DNA from: an uncultured cyanobacterium
Lineage (GTDB): Bacteria > Cyanobacteriota > Cyanobacteriia > Cyanobacteriales > Nostocaceae
Direction: 5' to 3'
NCBI GenBank assembly: GCA_903848645.1
Contig: CAINGU010000050.1
Location: 62,001-126,000 of the forward strand
Length of the DNA: 64,000 nt
This document shows positions 54,397 to 63,760 of the stretch, piece after piece (positions within the stretch are counted from its first letter, which is position 1; every line of letters begins with the position of its first letter). The position numbers and the translations under genes were made by a program. The notes beneath the pieces were generated by a model. It made no database searches. It had not been told where the DNA came from and worked only from the letters and a program-made list of their open reading frames with translations.

Positions 54397-55710
54397 ATGG
54401 GTTCTGTAAATTTGTTACAAGATACACTGGCGGAACAACTGCTAGAACTTGCCCTCAAGTCTGGCGCTGAGGCTGCGGAAGTGTATCAGTCACGATCGCT
54501 TTCTCGACCAGTTTTTTTTGAAGCTAACCGTCTCAAACAAATAGAAACCAGTCAATCTGAGGGTACAGCCCTGCGGTTATGGCGAGATGGTTGTCCGGGT
54601 TTGACGGTAGCTTACGGCGATGTTGATCCCCAATCTATGGTGGATAAATCTTTGGCACTGAGTCAATTAAATCCACCGGAAACAGTAGAATTAGGGACTC
54701 ATGCCGGGCAATCTTACCCGAATTTAGGCACATCTGTAACCGTAGAGATGTTAATTAACTGGGGTAAGGAAGCGATCGCCCTGATTCGTGATGTCTATCC
54801 AGATATTCTTTGTCATAGTGACTGGGAATGCGATGTAGAAAACACTAAACTCATCAACAGCACAGGTTTAGATTCTCACTACACTGACACCACTCTTAGC
54901 TGCTATATGTCAGCAGAATGGGTCAGAGGTGATGATTTTCTCAGTGTTGCTGATGGCCAAACCCAACGCTATGAACTCAACCCAGAGAAAGTAGCCAGTC
55001 AAATTTTACAGCGATTAAATTGGGCTAAAGAAAATATTCCTAGTCCCAGTGGTCGTTGTCCTGTATTGTTCACTTCCAAAGCAGCAGATATGTTGTGGGG
55101 AACTGTGCAATCAGCTTTGAATGGTAAACACATCTTGGAAAAAGCTTCCCCTTGGGTAGACAGATTGGGTAAACCAGTCATTGCCCCCACCCTTACCCTT
55201 TACCAAAACCCAAAGGCAGGTCCCTATAGCTGTCCCTTTGATGATGAAGGTCAACCTACCCAGTCATTAATATTTATCGAAAATGGGATTTTACGGAATT
55301 TTTATAGCGATCGCACCACTGGACGACAATTAAACATCGGTAGCACTGGTAATGGTTTTCGTCCTGGTTTAGGTAGTTATCCCACTCCTGGGCTATTTAA
55401 CTTCCTAATTCAACCTGGGGATCTTTCCCTCTTAGACTTGATTAGGAAGATGGATGATGGCTTAATTATCGATCAAATGTTAGGTAGTTGTAGCGGATTA
55501 TCTGGTGATTTTTCTATCAATGTGGATTTAGGCTATCGGGTGAAAAACGGTCAAATCATTGGCAGAGTGAAAGATACAATGGTGGCAGGTAACGTCTACA
55601 CAGCCCTAAAACAAGTGGTTCAACTAGGTGGAGATGCGGATTGGAATGGTTCTTGTTATACACCATCGCTGATAGTAGAAGGACTATCAATTACTGGGAA
55701 AAATAGTTAA
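54397..55710 (+). CDS. PmbA/TldE-like protein of the TldD/PmbA family
   Basis: TldD/TldE complexes are metalloproteases that process peptides such as microcin B17 and CcdA. This member lacks the HExxxH zinc motif of TldD and so looks like the TldE (PmbA) subunit. Blocks seen are SEGTALRLWRDG, PVLFTSKAADMLWG and SCSGLSGDFSINVDLGY. The length of 437 is typical. The TldD subunit is not in the window. Inferred role: helper subunit of the protease. Confidence 0.88.
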   Translation: MGSVNLLQDTLAEQLLELALKSGAEAAEVYQSRSLSRPVFFEANRLKQIETSQSEGTALRLWRDGCPGLTVAYGDVDPQSMVDKSLALSQLNPPETVELGTHAGQSYPNLGTSVTVEMLINWGKEAIALIRDVYPDILCHSDWECDVENTKLINSTGLDSHYTDTTLSCYMSAEWVRGDDFLSVADGQTQRYELNPEKVASQILQRLNWAKENIPSPSGRCPVLFTSKAADMLWGTVQSALNGKHILEKASPWVDRLGKPVIAPTLTLYQNPKAGPYSCPFDDEGQPTQSLIFIENGILRNFYSDRTTGRQLNIGSTGNGFRPGLGSYPTPGLFNFLIQPGDLSLLDLIRKMDDGLIIDQMLGSCSGLSGDFSINVDLGYRVKNGQIIGRVKDTMVAGNVYTALKQVVQLGGDADWNGSCYTPSLIVEGLSITGKNS

Positions 55711-55724
55711 TATTATAACATCCC

Positions 55725-55757
55725 AGATCCCCGACTTCTTCAAGAATTCGGGGATCT
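55725..55757. repeat. AGATCCCCGACTTCTT palindrome, terminator-like
   Basis: AGATCCCCGACTTCTT pairs with AAGAATTCGGGGATCT (one mismatch), 14 bp after the pmbA-like stop. It is the same family as at 9947 and 19701. A half copy (TCGGGGATCTGAAT) occurs near 58742. Confidence 0.75.
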
Positions 55758-55807
55758 AACACAATGATATAATTAGATTCATCTCCACCGTATCTACTCT
55801 CAAGGGT

Positions 55808-57517
55808 ATGATTATTTGGCAACCAGGGCAGCAAATCAATAACGGTAGATTTATCATTCAAGGTAAACCCTTGGGTAGCGGTGGTTTTGGTATTACCTAC
55901 AAAGCCTTAGAACCTAGCACGGGTAAATTATACGCCATTAAAACCCTCAATCAACAAATGCAATTGCGAGAGGATTTTGCAGAACAACAGGTTAAGTTTA
56001 TTAACGAAGCTTTGACAATTAAAGGTTTTGATCATAGGCACATTGTCAAAGTTGATAAAATCATCCAAGAAGGTGAGCTTTTTGGCGTGGTCATGGAATA
56101 TATTGATGGAGTAACTTTATTTCAATATGTTCAGAATAAAGGACAACTTGCCGAAAGCGAAGCACTATTATATATAGATCAAATTGGTCAGGCTTTAGAA
56201 CATATTCATCAAAAAGTTGATGATAAAGGAAAAAATTTTATACACCGCGATATTAAACCATCAAATATTCTCTTACGAAAAAATCAACAAGAAGCAGTTT
56301 TAATTGATTTTGGTTTAACTCGCAGTATTGCTACCAACATGACTAACGCACTCACAGCAGGTTATGCACCTATTGAACAATATGATCGGACAGGGAATTT
56401 TGGACCCCATACCGATGTTTACGCTTTAGCTGCTACTTTATATTATCTACTGACGGCTGATGGACTGAAAAAAGAGGGGGAAGTTAGTCCAATACCCGCG
56501 CACAACCGTCAATATGGTAAAGAACCTTTACCAGAACCAAAACATTATAATTCTCGCATTAGTCAGAGGGTGAATGATGCTATTTTGCAGGGTATGGAGT
56601 TAGAACCGAAAAACCGGACTAAGACTGTGTTGGAGTTTCGGGAAAATTTGGGTTTAGTTAGTATCGAACAACCACAGCCAAAACCGCCAACCCCTACCCA
56701 ACCAGATTTGAATAATACTCAGCCTTCACCAACAACAAAAAAAGCGTTAACCTATACCCAACCTCCACCAGTAAAGCCAAAACCATCACCACCAAAACCA
56801 AAATCGCAACCAGTAACCAACTTATCTCGTCGTCGGATGTTGCAAGTTTTAGTTTTTGCAGGTGTAGGATTATTAGCAACTATAAAACCTGTTCAAACAC
56901 TGCCTGAATTTCCCATAGGACAAGACTATACAAAACTAAAAAACTACCTCGCAGCAGGTAAATGGAAGGAAGCAGACAAGGAAACAGCACGCTTAATGTT
57001 ACGACGAAAGCCAGAAAAAGAACGTTGGTTAGAAATTGATAATATTCCCTGTGAAGACCTTCGTACCATTGACCAGTTGTGGGTAAAATACAGTGATGGA
57101 AAGTTTGGTTTTTCTGTGCAGAAACGGATTTATCAAAGTTTCGGCGGAGATGGAAGGGATTACTTGAAAAGTAAATGGAAGGTCTTTGGAGACAAGGTAG
57201 GATGGAGACAAGACGAATATGGATGGATTAGTGGATGGATTGGTTTTGTTTTTGGTCAACCTGATAAACATGAGTGGTTGGACTACCATGATATTACTTT
57301 TGACAAGAAAGCATCAGAAGGCCACCTCCCGGCATGGGTTGACATCTATAGATACAAGAACGATAATAGGGAATACAATTGTTTGAAAGGTTATTGGGGA
57401 TTGGTGGAGATGTGTGGGACGGATGATAGTTATGAAGATTTTAGTCCTGATGGTTACGTCAACTTGAAGGTGGAGGGGTCTGCTCTTTTCTCTCGCGTCG
57501 AGACTTGTAAATTGTAA
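55808..57517 (+). CDS. Ser/Thr protein kinase with C-terminal GUN4 domain
   Basis: Domains in order are a kinase (residues 12-280; glycine loop GSGGFGITYKA, Lys in YAIKTL, catalytic FIHRDIKPSNILL, DFG in LIDFGLTRS), a Pro/Lys-rich linker (285-340), one membrane helix (343-360) and a GUN4 domain (370-569). The GUN4 part has YTKLKNYLAAGKWKEADKET, DNIPCEDLRTIDQLW and FGFSVQKRIYQ. The domain may sense tetrapyrroles and control the kinase across a membrane; this is inference. The kinase-GUN4 fusion is known in cyanobacteria. Confidence 0.92.
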   Translation: MIIWQPGQQINNGRFIIQGKPLGSGGFGITYKALEPSTGKLYAIKTLNQQMQLREDFAEQQVKFINEALTIKGFDHRHIVKVDKIIQEGELFGVVMEYIDGVTLFQYVQNKGQLAESEALLYIDQIGQALEHIHQKVDDKGKNFIHRDIKPSNILLRKNQQEAVLIDFGLTRSIATNMTNALTAGYAPIEQYDRTGNFGPHTDVYALAATLYYLLTADGLKKEGEVSPIPAHNRQYGKEPLPEPKHYNSRISQRVNDAILQGMELEPKNRTKTVLEFRENLGLVSIEQPQPKPPTPTQPDLNNTQPSPTTKKALTYTQPPPVKPKPSPPKPKSQPVTNLSRRRMLQVLVFAGVGLLATIKPVQTLPEFPIGQDYTKLKNYLAAGKWKEADKETARLMLRRKPEKERWLEIDNIPCEDLRTIDQLWVKYSDGKFGFSVQKRIYQSFGGDGRDYLKSKWKVFGDKVGWRQDEYGWISGWIGFVFGQPDKHEWLDYHDITFDKKASEGHLPAWVDIYRYKNDNREYNCLKGYWGLVEMCGTDDSYEDFSPDGYVNLKVEGSALFSRVETCKL

Positions 57518-57686
57518 CATTTAAGGTTACAGAAAATTATTAAGTCTGAATCAGGATAACCAGGATTTAAGGATGTACAGGATGGTAATTTATAGATGGT
57601 TTGTTTGGTGATGAACATTGCATTTGTCTGAATCAGGATATCCAGGATTAAAGGATTAACAGGATAGTAATTTATAGATGGTTTAA
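57518..57686. repeat. scattered copies of the ATCCTGGAT/TCAGGATA repeat
   Basis: Two inverted copies of the dispersed repeat (TCTGAATCAGGATA...CCAGGAT) lie at 57545-57585 and 57630-57668, ahead of the 81-bp tandem array. Confidence 0.6.
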
Positions 57687-57960
57687 ATTATTCAAAAACA
57701 ATCATTCAAAAACATCCTAAAAGAAACCAACTCCCCACCAAAAATCATCCAACAACATCCTGAAAATCCTCAAATCCTGGACATCCTGATTCAGACACAT
57801 AAAATCAGCAACTCCCCACAAAAAATCATCCAATAACATCCCGTACATCCTCAAATCCTGGACATCCTGATTCAGACACATAAAATCAGCAACTCCCCAC
57901 AAAAAATCATCCAACAACATCCTGTACATCCTCAAATCCTGGATATCCTGATTCTGACAA
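57687..57960. repeat. 81-bp tandem repeat array
   Basis: Units starting CCTCAAATCCTGGA begin at 57768, 57849 and 57930, and a partial unit precedes them. Each contains ATCCTGATTCAGACA and AACTCCCCACAAAAAATC. Since 81 is a multiple of three, a minus-strand frame stays open across it, but this is repeat DNA and not a gene. Confidence 0.85.
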
Positions 57961-57983
57961 ATAAACTAAATCCTAAAATAACT

Positions 57984-58400
57984 ATGTCAGCAAGAGATTT
58001 GTTTCATCAAGCAGTTAGAACAGCACTAGAAAAAGAACAATGGTTAATTACCGATGATCCATTGGAGGTAGAATTAGAAGATACAACATTGAAAATTGAT
58101 TTAGGTGCAGAAAGATTAATTGCAGCCGAAAAAGGAGAAGAAAAGATTGCTGTAGAAATTAAAAGTTTTGCTAGTAACTCAGCAGTAAGTGAATTTCATA
58201 CAGCATTAGGACAATTTCTCAATTATCAAATAATGTTAGAAGAAACTGAATCACAACGAGTATTATATTTAGCAGTTCCCGAAGAAACTTACAAATCCTT
58301 TTTTCAAACTCGACTTGCTAAAATAGCAGTAGAAAGACATAAAGTTAAAATCATAGTATATAATCCCATAATGGAGGTAATTGTCAAATGGCAAATTTAG
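57984..58400 (+). CDS. xisH: XisH-family protein
   Basis: XisH is one of the factors that control excision of the fdxN element in Anabaena heterocysts. Orphan xisHI pairs are common in cyanobacteria lacking that element. The 138-residue protein has a PD-(D/E)XK-like core: Asp39 in KIDLGAERL and VEIKSF with Glu58 and Lys60. The start MSARDLFHQAV is characteristic. xisI overlaps its end by 13 bp. No XisF-type recombinase is in the window. Confidence 0.93.
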   Translation: MSARDLFHQAVRTALEKEQWLITDDPLEVELEDTTLKIDLGAERLIAAEKGEEKIAVEIKSFASNSAVSEFHTALGQFLNYQIMLEETESQRVLYLAVPEETYKSFFQTRLAKIAVERHKVKIIVYNPIMEVIVKWQI

Positions 58401-58723
58401 AAAATTATCGTCAATATATTCAAACCATACTCCAGGAACACAGTCAATTTAAACCTAAATATGATGAAATAGATAATGAATTAATTTTTGATACCATTCA
58501 TGATCATTATCAATTATTTCGCGTCGGTTGGAACGGTTTAACGCGGGTTTATCATAGTGTGATTCATTTTGACATTAAAAATAACAAAATCTGGATTCAA
58601 CAAAATACCACAGAAGCAGATTTAGCTCAAGAATTAGTCAACATGGGAGTACCAAAAGAGGATATTGTTTTTGGTTTACAACCACCCTACAAACGTCCTT
58701 ATACTGGTTATGGAGTAGCTTAA
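58388..58723 (+). CDS. xisI: XisI-family protein
   Basis: This is the partner of XisH. The 111-residue protein shows the family blocks DTIHDHYQLFRVGW, IHFDIKNNKIWIQQN and the tail PYKRPYTGYGVA. It overlaps xisH by 13 bp and so is translated with it. Role in orphan pairs unknown; toxin-antitoxin-like or defence roles are possible, given an intact nuclease-like site in XisH. Confidence 0.93.
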   Translation: MANLENYRQYIQTILQEHSQFKPKYDEIDNELIFDTIHDHYQLFRVGWNGLTRVYHSVIHFDIKNNKIWIQQNTTEADLAQELVNMGVPKEDIVFGLQPPYKRPYTGYGVA

Positions 58724-58774
58724 TTTCTATTTTTCAAAAAATCGGGGATCTGAATATCTCATCTCCATTGTCTG

Positions 58775-58890
58775 AATCAGGATACCTGATTCAGACAAAA
58801 AAATCACCAACTACCCACAAAAAATCATCCAACAACATCCTGTAAATCCTTTAATCCTGGATATCCTGATTCAGACAAATAAATTAAATC
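58775..58890. repeat. copy of the dispersed CCTGATTCAGACA repeat
   Basis: About 115 bp similar to the 81-bp unit: TGATTCAGACAAAAAAATCA, then ACAAAAAATCATCCAACAAC and ATCCTGGATATCCTGATTCA. It separates xisI from the convergent toxin gene. Confidence 0.7.
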
Positions 58891-58916
58891 TTCAGACAAA
58901 AAAATCATAATTCAAA

Positions 58917-59180
58917 CTATGAGAAAAAACTCTCATAATCATCATGACTACCAACCCAGAACCATGTGATTGTATCACCATCTAAAACCCCAATTGCTCG
59001 ATAATTACGAGTTATTCTCACAGACCAAATATTTTCCTGGTTATTTATACATTTAAAATGCAAAGACGGATAAAAAGGATTTTCTCTCCATAACCGATAA
59101 GCTTTTCTCGCACTCTGTCTAACTTGCTTGTCAAGAGATTTATATTCATCCCAAAAAGAAGAAAGAGTTGCGGACTTCAT
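58917..59180 (-). CDS. RelE/ParE-family toxin
   Basis: The 87-residue protein has the RelE/HigB/ParE-like fold: helical start (SSFWDEYKSLDKQVRQ), then WSVRITRNYRAIG with basic residues on a strand, and TITWFWVGSHDDYESF at the end. It overlaps the upstream antitoxin gene by 4 bp. An mRNA-cleaving toxin is more likely than a gyrase inhibitor, but the sequence does not settle it. Confidence 0.85.
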   Translation of the reverse strand: MKSATLSSFWDEYKSLDKQVRQSARKAYRLWRENPFYPSLHFKCINNQENIWSVRITRNYRAIGVLDGDTITWFWVGSHDDYESFFS

Positions 59181-59407
59181 AACTTATCATAATCCATCGG
59201 TTTAGCTAATCCTTCTGCAATCTCTCTTTTAGCACGTTGAGCAGATACAATTAATTTTTGTTGAGTTTTCTTAAATGAATTATCCCATTTTAATTCATCT
59301 TGCAAATCTTCTAAATATTCTCTCAGATGTTCTGCAACTCTGTCTTGTACATCTTCAGATAAAGATTCCATCATTTTGATTACAGTAGTAATTGCTGGAG
59401 ATGACAT
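59177..59407 (-). CDS. antitoxin of the RelE/ParE-like pair
   Basis: The 76-residue acidic helical protein (MMESLSEDVQDRVAEHLREY) precedes the toxin with a 4-bp overlap, the typical type II arrangement. The C-terminus (KREIAEGLAKPMDYDKL) probably wraps the toxin. No classic ribbon-helix-helix motif is evident. Confidence 0.8.
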   Translation of the reverse strand: MSSPAITTVIKMMESLSEDVQDRVAEHLREYLEDLQDELKWDNSFKKTQQKLIVSAQRAKREIAEGLAKPMDYDKL

Positions 59408-59504
59408 AATAGAATATCCTTTGCAACTTTATCTTTACTGAAAAACTAACTCAATCAATATAATGAATCATCATAACCCACATTCCAAAAATTGCATCTT
59501 GAAT

Positions 59505-59570
59505 TTATCCTGTAAATCCTCAAATCCTGGATATCCTGATATGGCTTGCGCCACGCTTCGCTATCAGACA
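59505..59570. repeat. repeat copy with a 23-bp internal insertion
   Basis: The dispersed repeat core ...GGATATCCTGAT|TCAGACA is split here by ATGGCTTGCGCCACGCTTCG plus CTA (59541-59563). The insert is of the GCTTCGCTAT type seen near 3815 and 47980. Confidence 0.7.
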
Positions 59571-59759
59571 AAAATATTCTTGGGAAAACAAAACCCTATA
59601 TATATGGGCGTACAGATTCCCACTATACTTAAACAATAACCAAAACTCGGAAACTTGTCAAGAGTATTTTTAATAATTCTACCGTTCTTTTACCCAACCT
59701 CCTCGGCAAAAATCCCCAAACTATGTAAAATAAGATATCTCTATAAAAAATTATCAAAT

Positions 59760-61118
59760 ATGCAATCTACCATTACCCTAACTATTACCACAGGGAAATT
59801 ATCAGGTAAACAATATATATTCGACAGTCGCACGACTTGTTTAATAGGCAGAAATGATGATTGTTATTTATCAATTCCCGATGAATTTGATAAACGGGTT
59901 TCTCGCTATCATTGTTTATTAGATATTAATCCTCCAGAAATCCGAATTAGAGATTTAGGAAGTTTAAACGGGACTTATATTAATAATACAAAAATTGGCG
60001 GTAGACAATCTCACCAAAATGCAGAAGAAGCTGGTAAATTAAACTTTCCCGAATACGATTTACAAGATGGTGATCATATTACTTTAGGTGATACCGTTTT
60101 AAAAATTGCCATTGAAATAAAACAACCAATTAATGAACCTCCTGATATTAAAACTCCTAAAATTGTCAAACCACCAGAAGTAAAAGCGAAAACAAAGCTT
60201 TTCGATGTCATTCAAAAATTAATCAAACTAGCGATAGGTGGAAAAAGAAATTTAAAAGCATTACTCAATTATCAAATAATCAAATCTATCGGTAAAGGTG
60301 GTTTTGGAGAAGTTTATTTAGCACAACATTCCCAAACTGGTAAATTTGTGGCTTTAAAAGTCATGTTACCTGCGGTTGCTGGAGATGATAAATGTGTACA
60401 AATGTTTCTTCGGGAAATCAAAAATATGAAAGCCTTGAAACATCCCAATGTAGCGGAATTATTAGATTATGGTTATGCAGAAAACCTGTTTTTCCTAGTC
60501 ATGGAATATTACGAAGGTGGGAATGTTTTAGATTTAATGCAGCAACTTGGCGGAAAATTACCTGTAGATATAGCATTAGGAATTATTCTGCAAGTTTTAG
60601 ACGGTTTAACATATACCCATAATGCCGAAATTCCTTATGTTAAATTAGCTAATGGTAGCTTTGGTAAAGGTAAAGGTTTGGTTCACCGTGATTTAAAACC
60701 AAGTAATATTTTTCTCTCTAATATTAATGGTAAATTAACAGCAAAAATCGGTGATTATGGTTTAGCAAAATCCTTTGATTTAGCAGGGTTAAGTGGACAA
60801 ACTTTCACAAAGATGGTAGGAGGAACACCTGGTTTTATTCCCCGTCAACAGGTGCTTAAATTTAAAGAATCCAAACCTGATGTTGATGTTTGGGCAAGTG
60901 CAGCTTGTTTATATAATATGTTAACAGGAGATTTTCCCCGCAATTTTACAAGTGATCCTTTTAAGGATGTCTTAGAAAATGATCCTGTACCCATTCTCCA
61001 ACGTAATGGAAATATACCCAAAAAATTAGCCGAAGTGATAGATTTAGCTTTAATTGAAAAGCCACAAATATATTTTGATAGTGCTGAAAAATTCAAGAAC
61101 GCACTAATTTTAAATTAA
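59760..61118 (+). CDS. FHA-domain Ser/Thr protein kinase
   Basis: The N-terminal FHA domain (about 5-120; CLIGRNDDCYL, RVSRYHCLLDI, RDLGSLNGTYIN) binds phosphothreonine peptides. The kinase follows (about 170-450; glycine loop GKGGFGEVYLA, Lys in VALKVM, LVHRDLKPSNIFL, and DYG instead of DFG in IGDYGLAKS). I use ATG 59760 (protein MQSTITLTITTGK, 452 aa). The frame extends 105 bp upstream through non-conserved sequence. The ClC gene follows 24 bp later and may be cotranscribed. Confidence 0.92.
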   Translation: MQSTITLTITTGKLSGKQYIFDSRTTCLIGRNDDCYLSIPDEFDKRVSRYHCLLDINPPEIRIRDLGSLNGTYINNTKIGGRQSHQNAEEAGKLNFPEYDLQDGDHITLGDTVLKIAIEIKQPINEPPDIKTPKIVKPPEVKAKTKLFDVIQKLIKLAIGGKRNLKALLNYQIIKSIGKGGFGEVYLAQHSQTGKFVALKVMLPAVAGDDKCVQMFLREIKNMKALKHPNVAELLDYGYAENLFFLVMEYYEGGNVLDLMQQLGGKLPVDIALGIILQVLDGLTYTHNAEIPYVKLANGSFGKGKGLVHRDLKPSNIFLSNINGKLTAKIGDYGLAKSFDLAGLSGQTFTKMVGGTPGFIPRQQVLKFKESKPDVDVWASAACLYNMLTGDFPRNFTSDPFKDVLENDPVPILQRNGNIPKKLAEVIDLALIEKPQIYFDSAEKFKNALILN

Positions 61119-61142
61119 AATTAAAAATTAAACTTAAAATTT

Positions 61143-63755
61143 ATGATTTCTTTGGCGTTGCTAACCCAGTATTTTCGGAACTTTTGGCAACCTAGAAGGG
61201 GTTTAGCGATCGCAGAAGCTTCTGTAATTGGAATAGTAGCCGCCTTATCTGCGGTGTTACTCAAACAAGGTTCAGGGTGGTTGGGGACATGGCGAGTGCA
61301 TACAACTCACATTTTTCCAGCTTATGTAGCTTTACCAGCTATTGGCGTAAGTTTGGGGTTTCTTTCTGGGTGGTTAGTGCAGCGATTAGCACCAGAAGCC
61401 GCTGGTAGTGGGATTCCCCAAGTTAAAGCTGCTTTGGCCAATGTACCAATCAAGCTATCATGGAGAATAGCTTTTGTCAAGTTAATCACTGCAATTATCG
61501 CCTTGGGTTCAGGCTTAACCTTGGGAAGACAGGGTCCCACAATCCAGGTTGGTGCGGGGTTAGCAGCGGGTATGAGTCGCTTAGTTCCCACTTCTCCAGA
61601 ACATCGTCGTCAAATGATTGCAGCGGGGGCTGGTGCTGGTTTAGCAGCGGCTTTTAATGCGCCTCTAGCGGGGGTACTATTTATTATTGAAGAGTTATTA
61701 CAAGATTTATCAGGCTTAACTTTAGGAACGGCAATTATTGCCTCTTTTATTGGTGGCGTAATTTCTCGGTGGTTAGGTGGTGGGAGTCTGCAATTAGACT
61801 TAAAACTAATTAACTATTATAGCAGTTTTTCTCTATTAGAAATCCCGGCTTTATTAATTTTGGGAATTTTGGCGGGTTTATTGGCGGCTTTATTTAATCA
61901 GGGATTGATTTTTAGTATTCAAACTTATCGCCGGTTACATATTAGTTTACCTTTGCGGGTGGCTTTAGCCGGTTTAGCTTCTGGTTTAATTATGTCTTTG
62001 CTTCCAGAAACTTTTCGAGATAATACAGGTTTGCGGGAGTTTATGATTGCTAGTGAACCAAATATACCTTTAGCGGGAATTGCTTTTATTGCCCAATTCA
62101 TCCTAACATTAATTGCCTTTGGTTCGGGCGCACCTGGGGGATTATTTGCACCGAGTTTAATTTTAGGTTCTTGTTTAGGACATATCATTGGTGTCTGTGA
62201 ATTGCAAATATTTGGCATTGGTTCACCGACTACCTACGCATTAGCAGGAATGGGAGGATTTTTTAGTGCGGTTTCCAAAGTTCCCATAACTGCAATTGTC
62301 ATTGTTTTTGAAATGACTACAGATTTCAATTTAGTATTACCTTTAATGATAGTATCCGTAACATCTTATTTAGTAGCGGAGAAAGTTGTTCCCGGTTCAC
62401 TTTATGACAAACTTTTAAAATTAAAGGGCATTATTATTAGAAAAGATACTCCAACTGAAGGCATATTAACACAATTAACTGCTCAGGATGTCATGCAGTG
62501 CATAGTGGAAACATTAGAGGCAGAAATGACAGGAGATGAAGTTATTCAAGCCTTTTCTCATTCTCATCATCGCGGGTTTCCTGTAGTTGAAAATAATAAA
62601 TTAGTGGGATTAGTTTCCCAAACAGATTTACAGAAAATCCGTAATCATCTCTTACCCCATGAAACTCTTTTAAAAGAGATTATGACACCTAAACCAGTGA
62701 CAGTATCACCAGCAGATAGATTAAGTCATGTTCTCTATTTATTAGATAGATATCAAATTAGCAGATTACCTGTGGTAGATGGACAAAAATTAATTGGGAT
62801 TATCACCCGTGCTGATATTATTCGGGCAGAAGCAGATCATTTGAATGGAGAAAATGGGGTATCAGGTCCCCAGCCAGAACCTTCTTATCTAGTTTACCAA
62901 ACTCGTTCTCCTAGTATTGGTAGAGGGAGATTATTAGTCACTATCGCTAACCCAGAAACCGCCCTTCCATTATTAGAAATGGCTGCTGCCATTGCCAGCG
63001 ATCGCCATTATGAAATAGAATGTTTACAAATTATTTTAGTATCCCGTCATGTTTCCCCAGCGGAAACCCCAGTTAACACGGCAAAAAGTCGCCGCTTACT
63101 CCGACAAGCCGAAAGTTTAGCCAAAAAACTGCACATTCCCATTCATACCCAAATTCGGGTCGCCCATGATGTCGCTCAAGCGATTTTAGAAACAACCAAT
63201 GAACGACATATAAATTTAATTTTCATGGGTTGGAAAGGAAATACATCTACCCCCGGTAGGATTTTTGGTAATGTTGTTGATACCATAATCCGTCAAGCTA
63301 ACTGTGATGTTGTCTTAGTTAAATTAGGTAATAATTTTCACTCCCGTCAGCAATTTCAACGATGGTTAGTACCAATGGCTGGGGGACCGAATGCACCCAT
63401 AGCAATTAAATTATTACCAGCTTTAGTAACTTTGGGAAATGACACAGAAATCCGTTTAACTCAGATAGTTAAACCAGGGGAAGTTGCACCAGATATGACG
63501 GTTTTAGAAGCATCTACTCGTCAACTAATGCGTAACCGCAATTTACACAGTAACGTTTTTGCTGCATCTTTACAAGCTGAATCCGTCAAAGATGGAGTAA
63601 TTGAATTGGTGAAAACTGAAGGTTTCGATGTTGTTGTTTTAGGCGCTTCCCGTGAGGGATTATTACAACAAGCAATTCAAGGAAATATTCCCGAATCTAT
63701 TGCCTCTGGTGTTGATATTACCGTAATTTTGGTCAGAAGCGCAATTAGGGAATAA
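61143..63755 (+). CDS. ClC-type chloride channel with CBS and universal-stress domains
   Basis: The membrane part (residues 1-430) has the ClC selectivity segments GSGIPQVKAAL, GRQGPTIQVGAG and GSGAPGGLFAPSLILG. A CBS pair (about 450-575) with MTPKPVTVSPADRL can bind nucleotides. Two UspA-like domains (about 600-735 and 745-870) end the protein. At the first gate the residue after GR is Gln (usually Glu in exchangers), so a channel-like or altered mode is possible. The ClC-CBS-Usp form occurs in cyanobacteria. Last gene of the window. Confidence 0.93.
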   Translation: MISLALLTQYFRNFWQPRRGLAIAEASVIGIVAALSAVLLKQGSGWLGTWRVHTTHIFPAYVALPAIGVSLGFLSGWLVQRLAPEAAGSGIPQVKAALANVPIKLSWRIAFVKLITAIIALGSGLTLGRQGPTIQVGAGLAAGMSRLVPTSPEHRRQMIAAGAGAGLAAAFNAPLAGVLFIIEELLQDLSGLTLGTAIIASFIGGVISRWLGGGSLQLDLKLINYYSSFSLLEIPALLILGILAGLLAALFNQGLIFSIQTYRRLHISLPLRVALAGLASGLIMSLLPETFRDNTGLREFMIASEPNIPLAGIAFIAQFILTLIAFGSGAPGGLFAPSLILGSCLGHIIGVCELQIFGIGSPTTYALAGMGGFFSAVSKVPITAIVIVFEMTTDFNLVLPLMIVSVTSYLVAEKVVPGSLYDKLLKLKGIIIRKDTPTEGILTQLTAQDVMQCIVETLEAEMTGDEVIQAFSHSHHRGFPVVENNKLVGLVSQTDLQKIRNHLLPHETLLKEIMTPKPVTVSPADRLSHVLYLLDRYQISRLPVVDGQKLIGIITRADIIRAEADHLNGENGVSGPQPEPSYLVYQTRSPSIGRGRLLVTIANPETALPLLEMAAAIASDRHYEIECLQIILVSRHVSPAETPVNTAKSRRLLRQAESLAKKLHIPIHTQIRVAHDVAQAILETTNERHINLIFMGWKGNTSTPGRIFGNVVDTIIRQANCDVVLVKLGNNFHSRQQFQRWLVPMAGGPNAPIAIKLLPALVTLGNDTEIRLTQIVKPGEVAPDMTVLEASTRQLMRNRNLHSNVFAASLQAESVKDGVIELVKTEGFDVVVLGASREGLLQQAIQGNIPESIASGVDITVILVRSAIRE

Positions 63756-63760
63756 TCACG

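Noticed and set aside
57717-57935. Minus-strand frame of 72 codons with an internally repeated peptide
   Set aside because: It only reads through the 81-bp tandem repeat, whose length is a multiple of three; no homology-like features or start signals.
57984-58723. An fdxN-type excision element
   Set aside because: xisH and xisI are present, but there is no recombinase, no split nitrogen-fixation gene and no att-like repeats.
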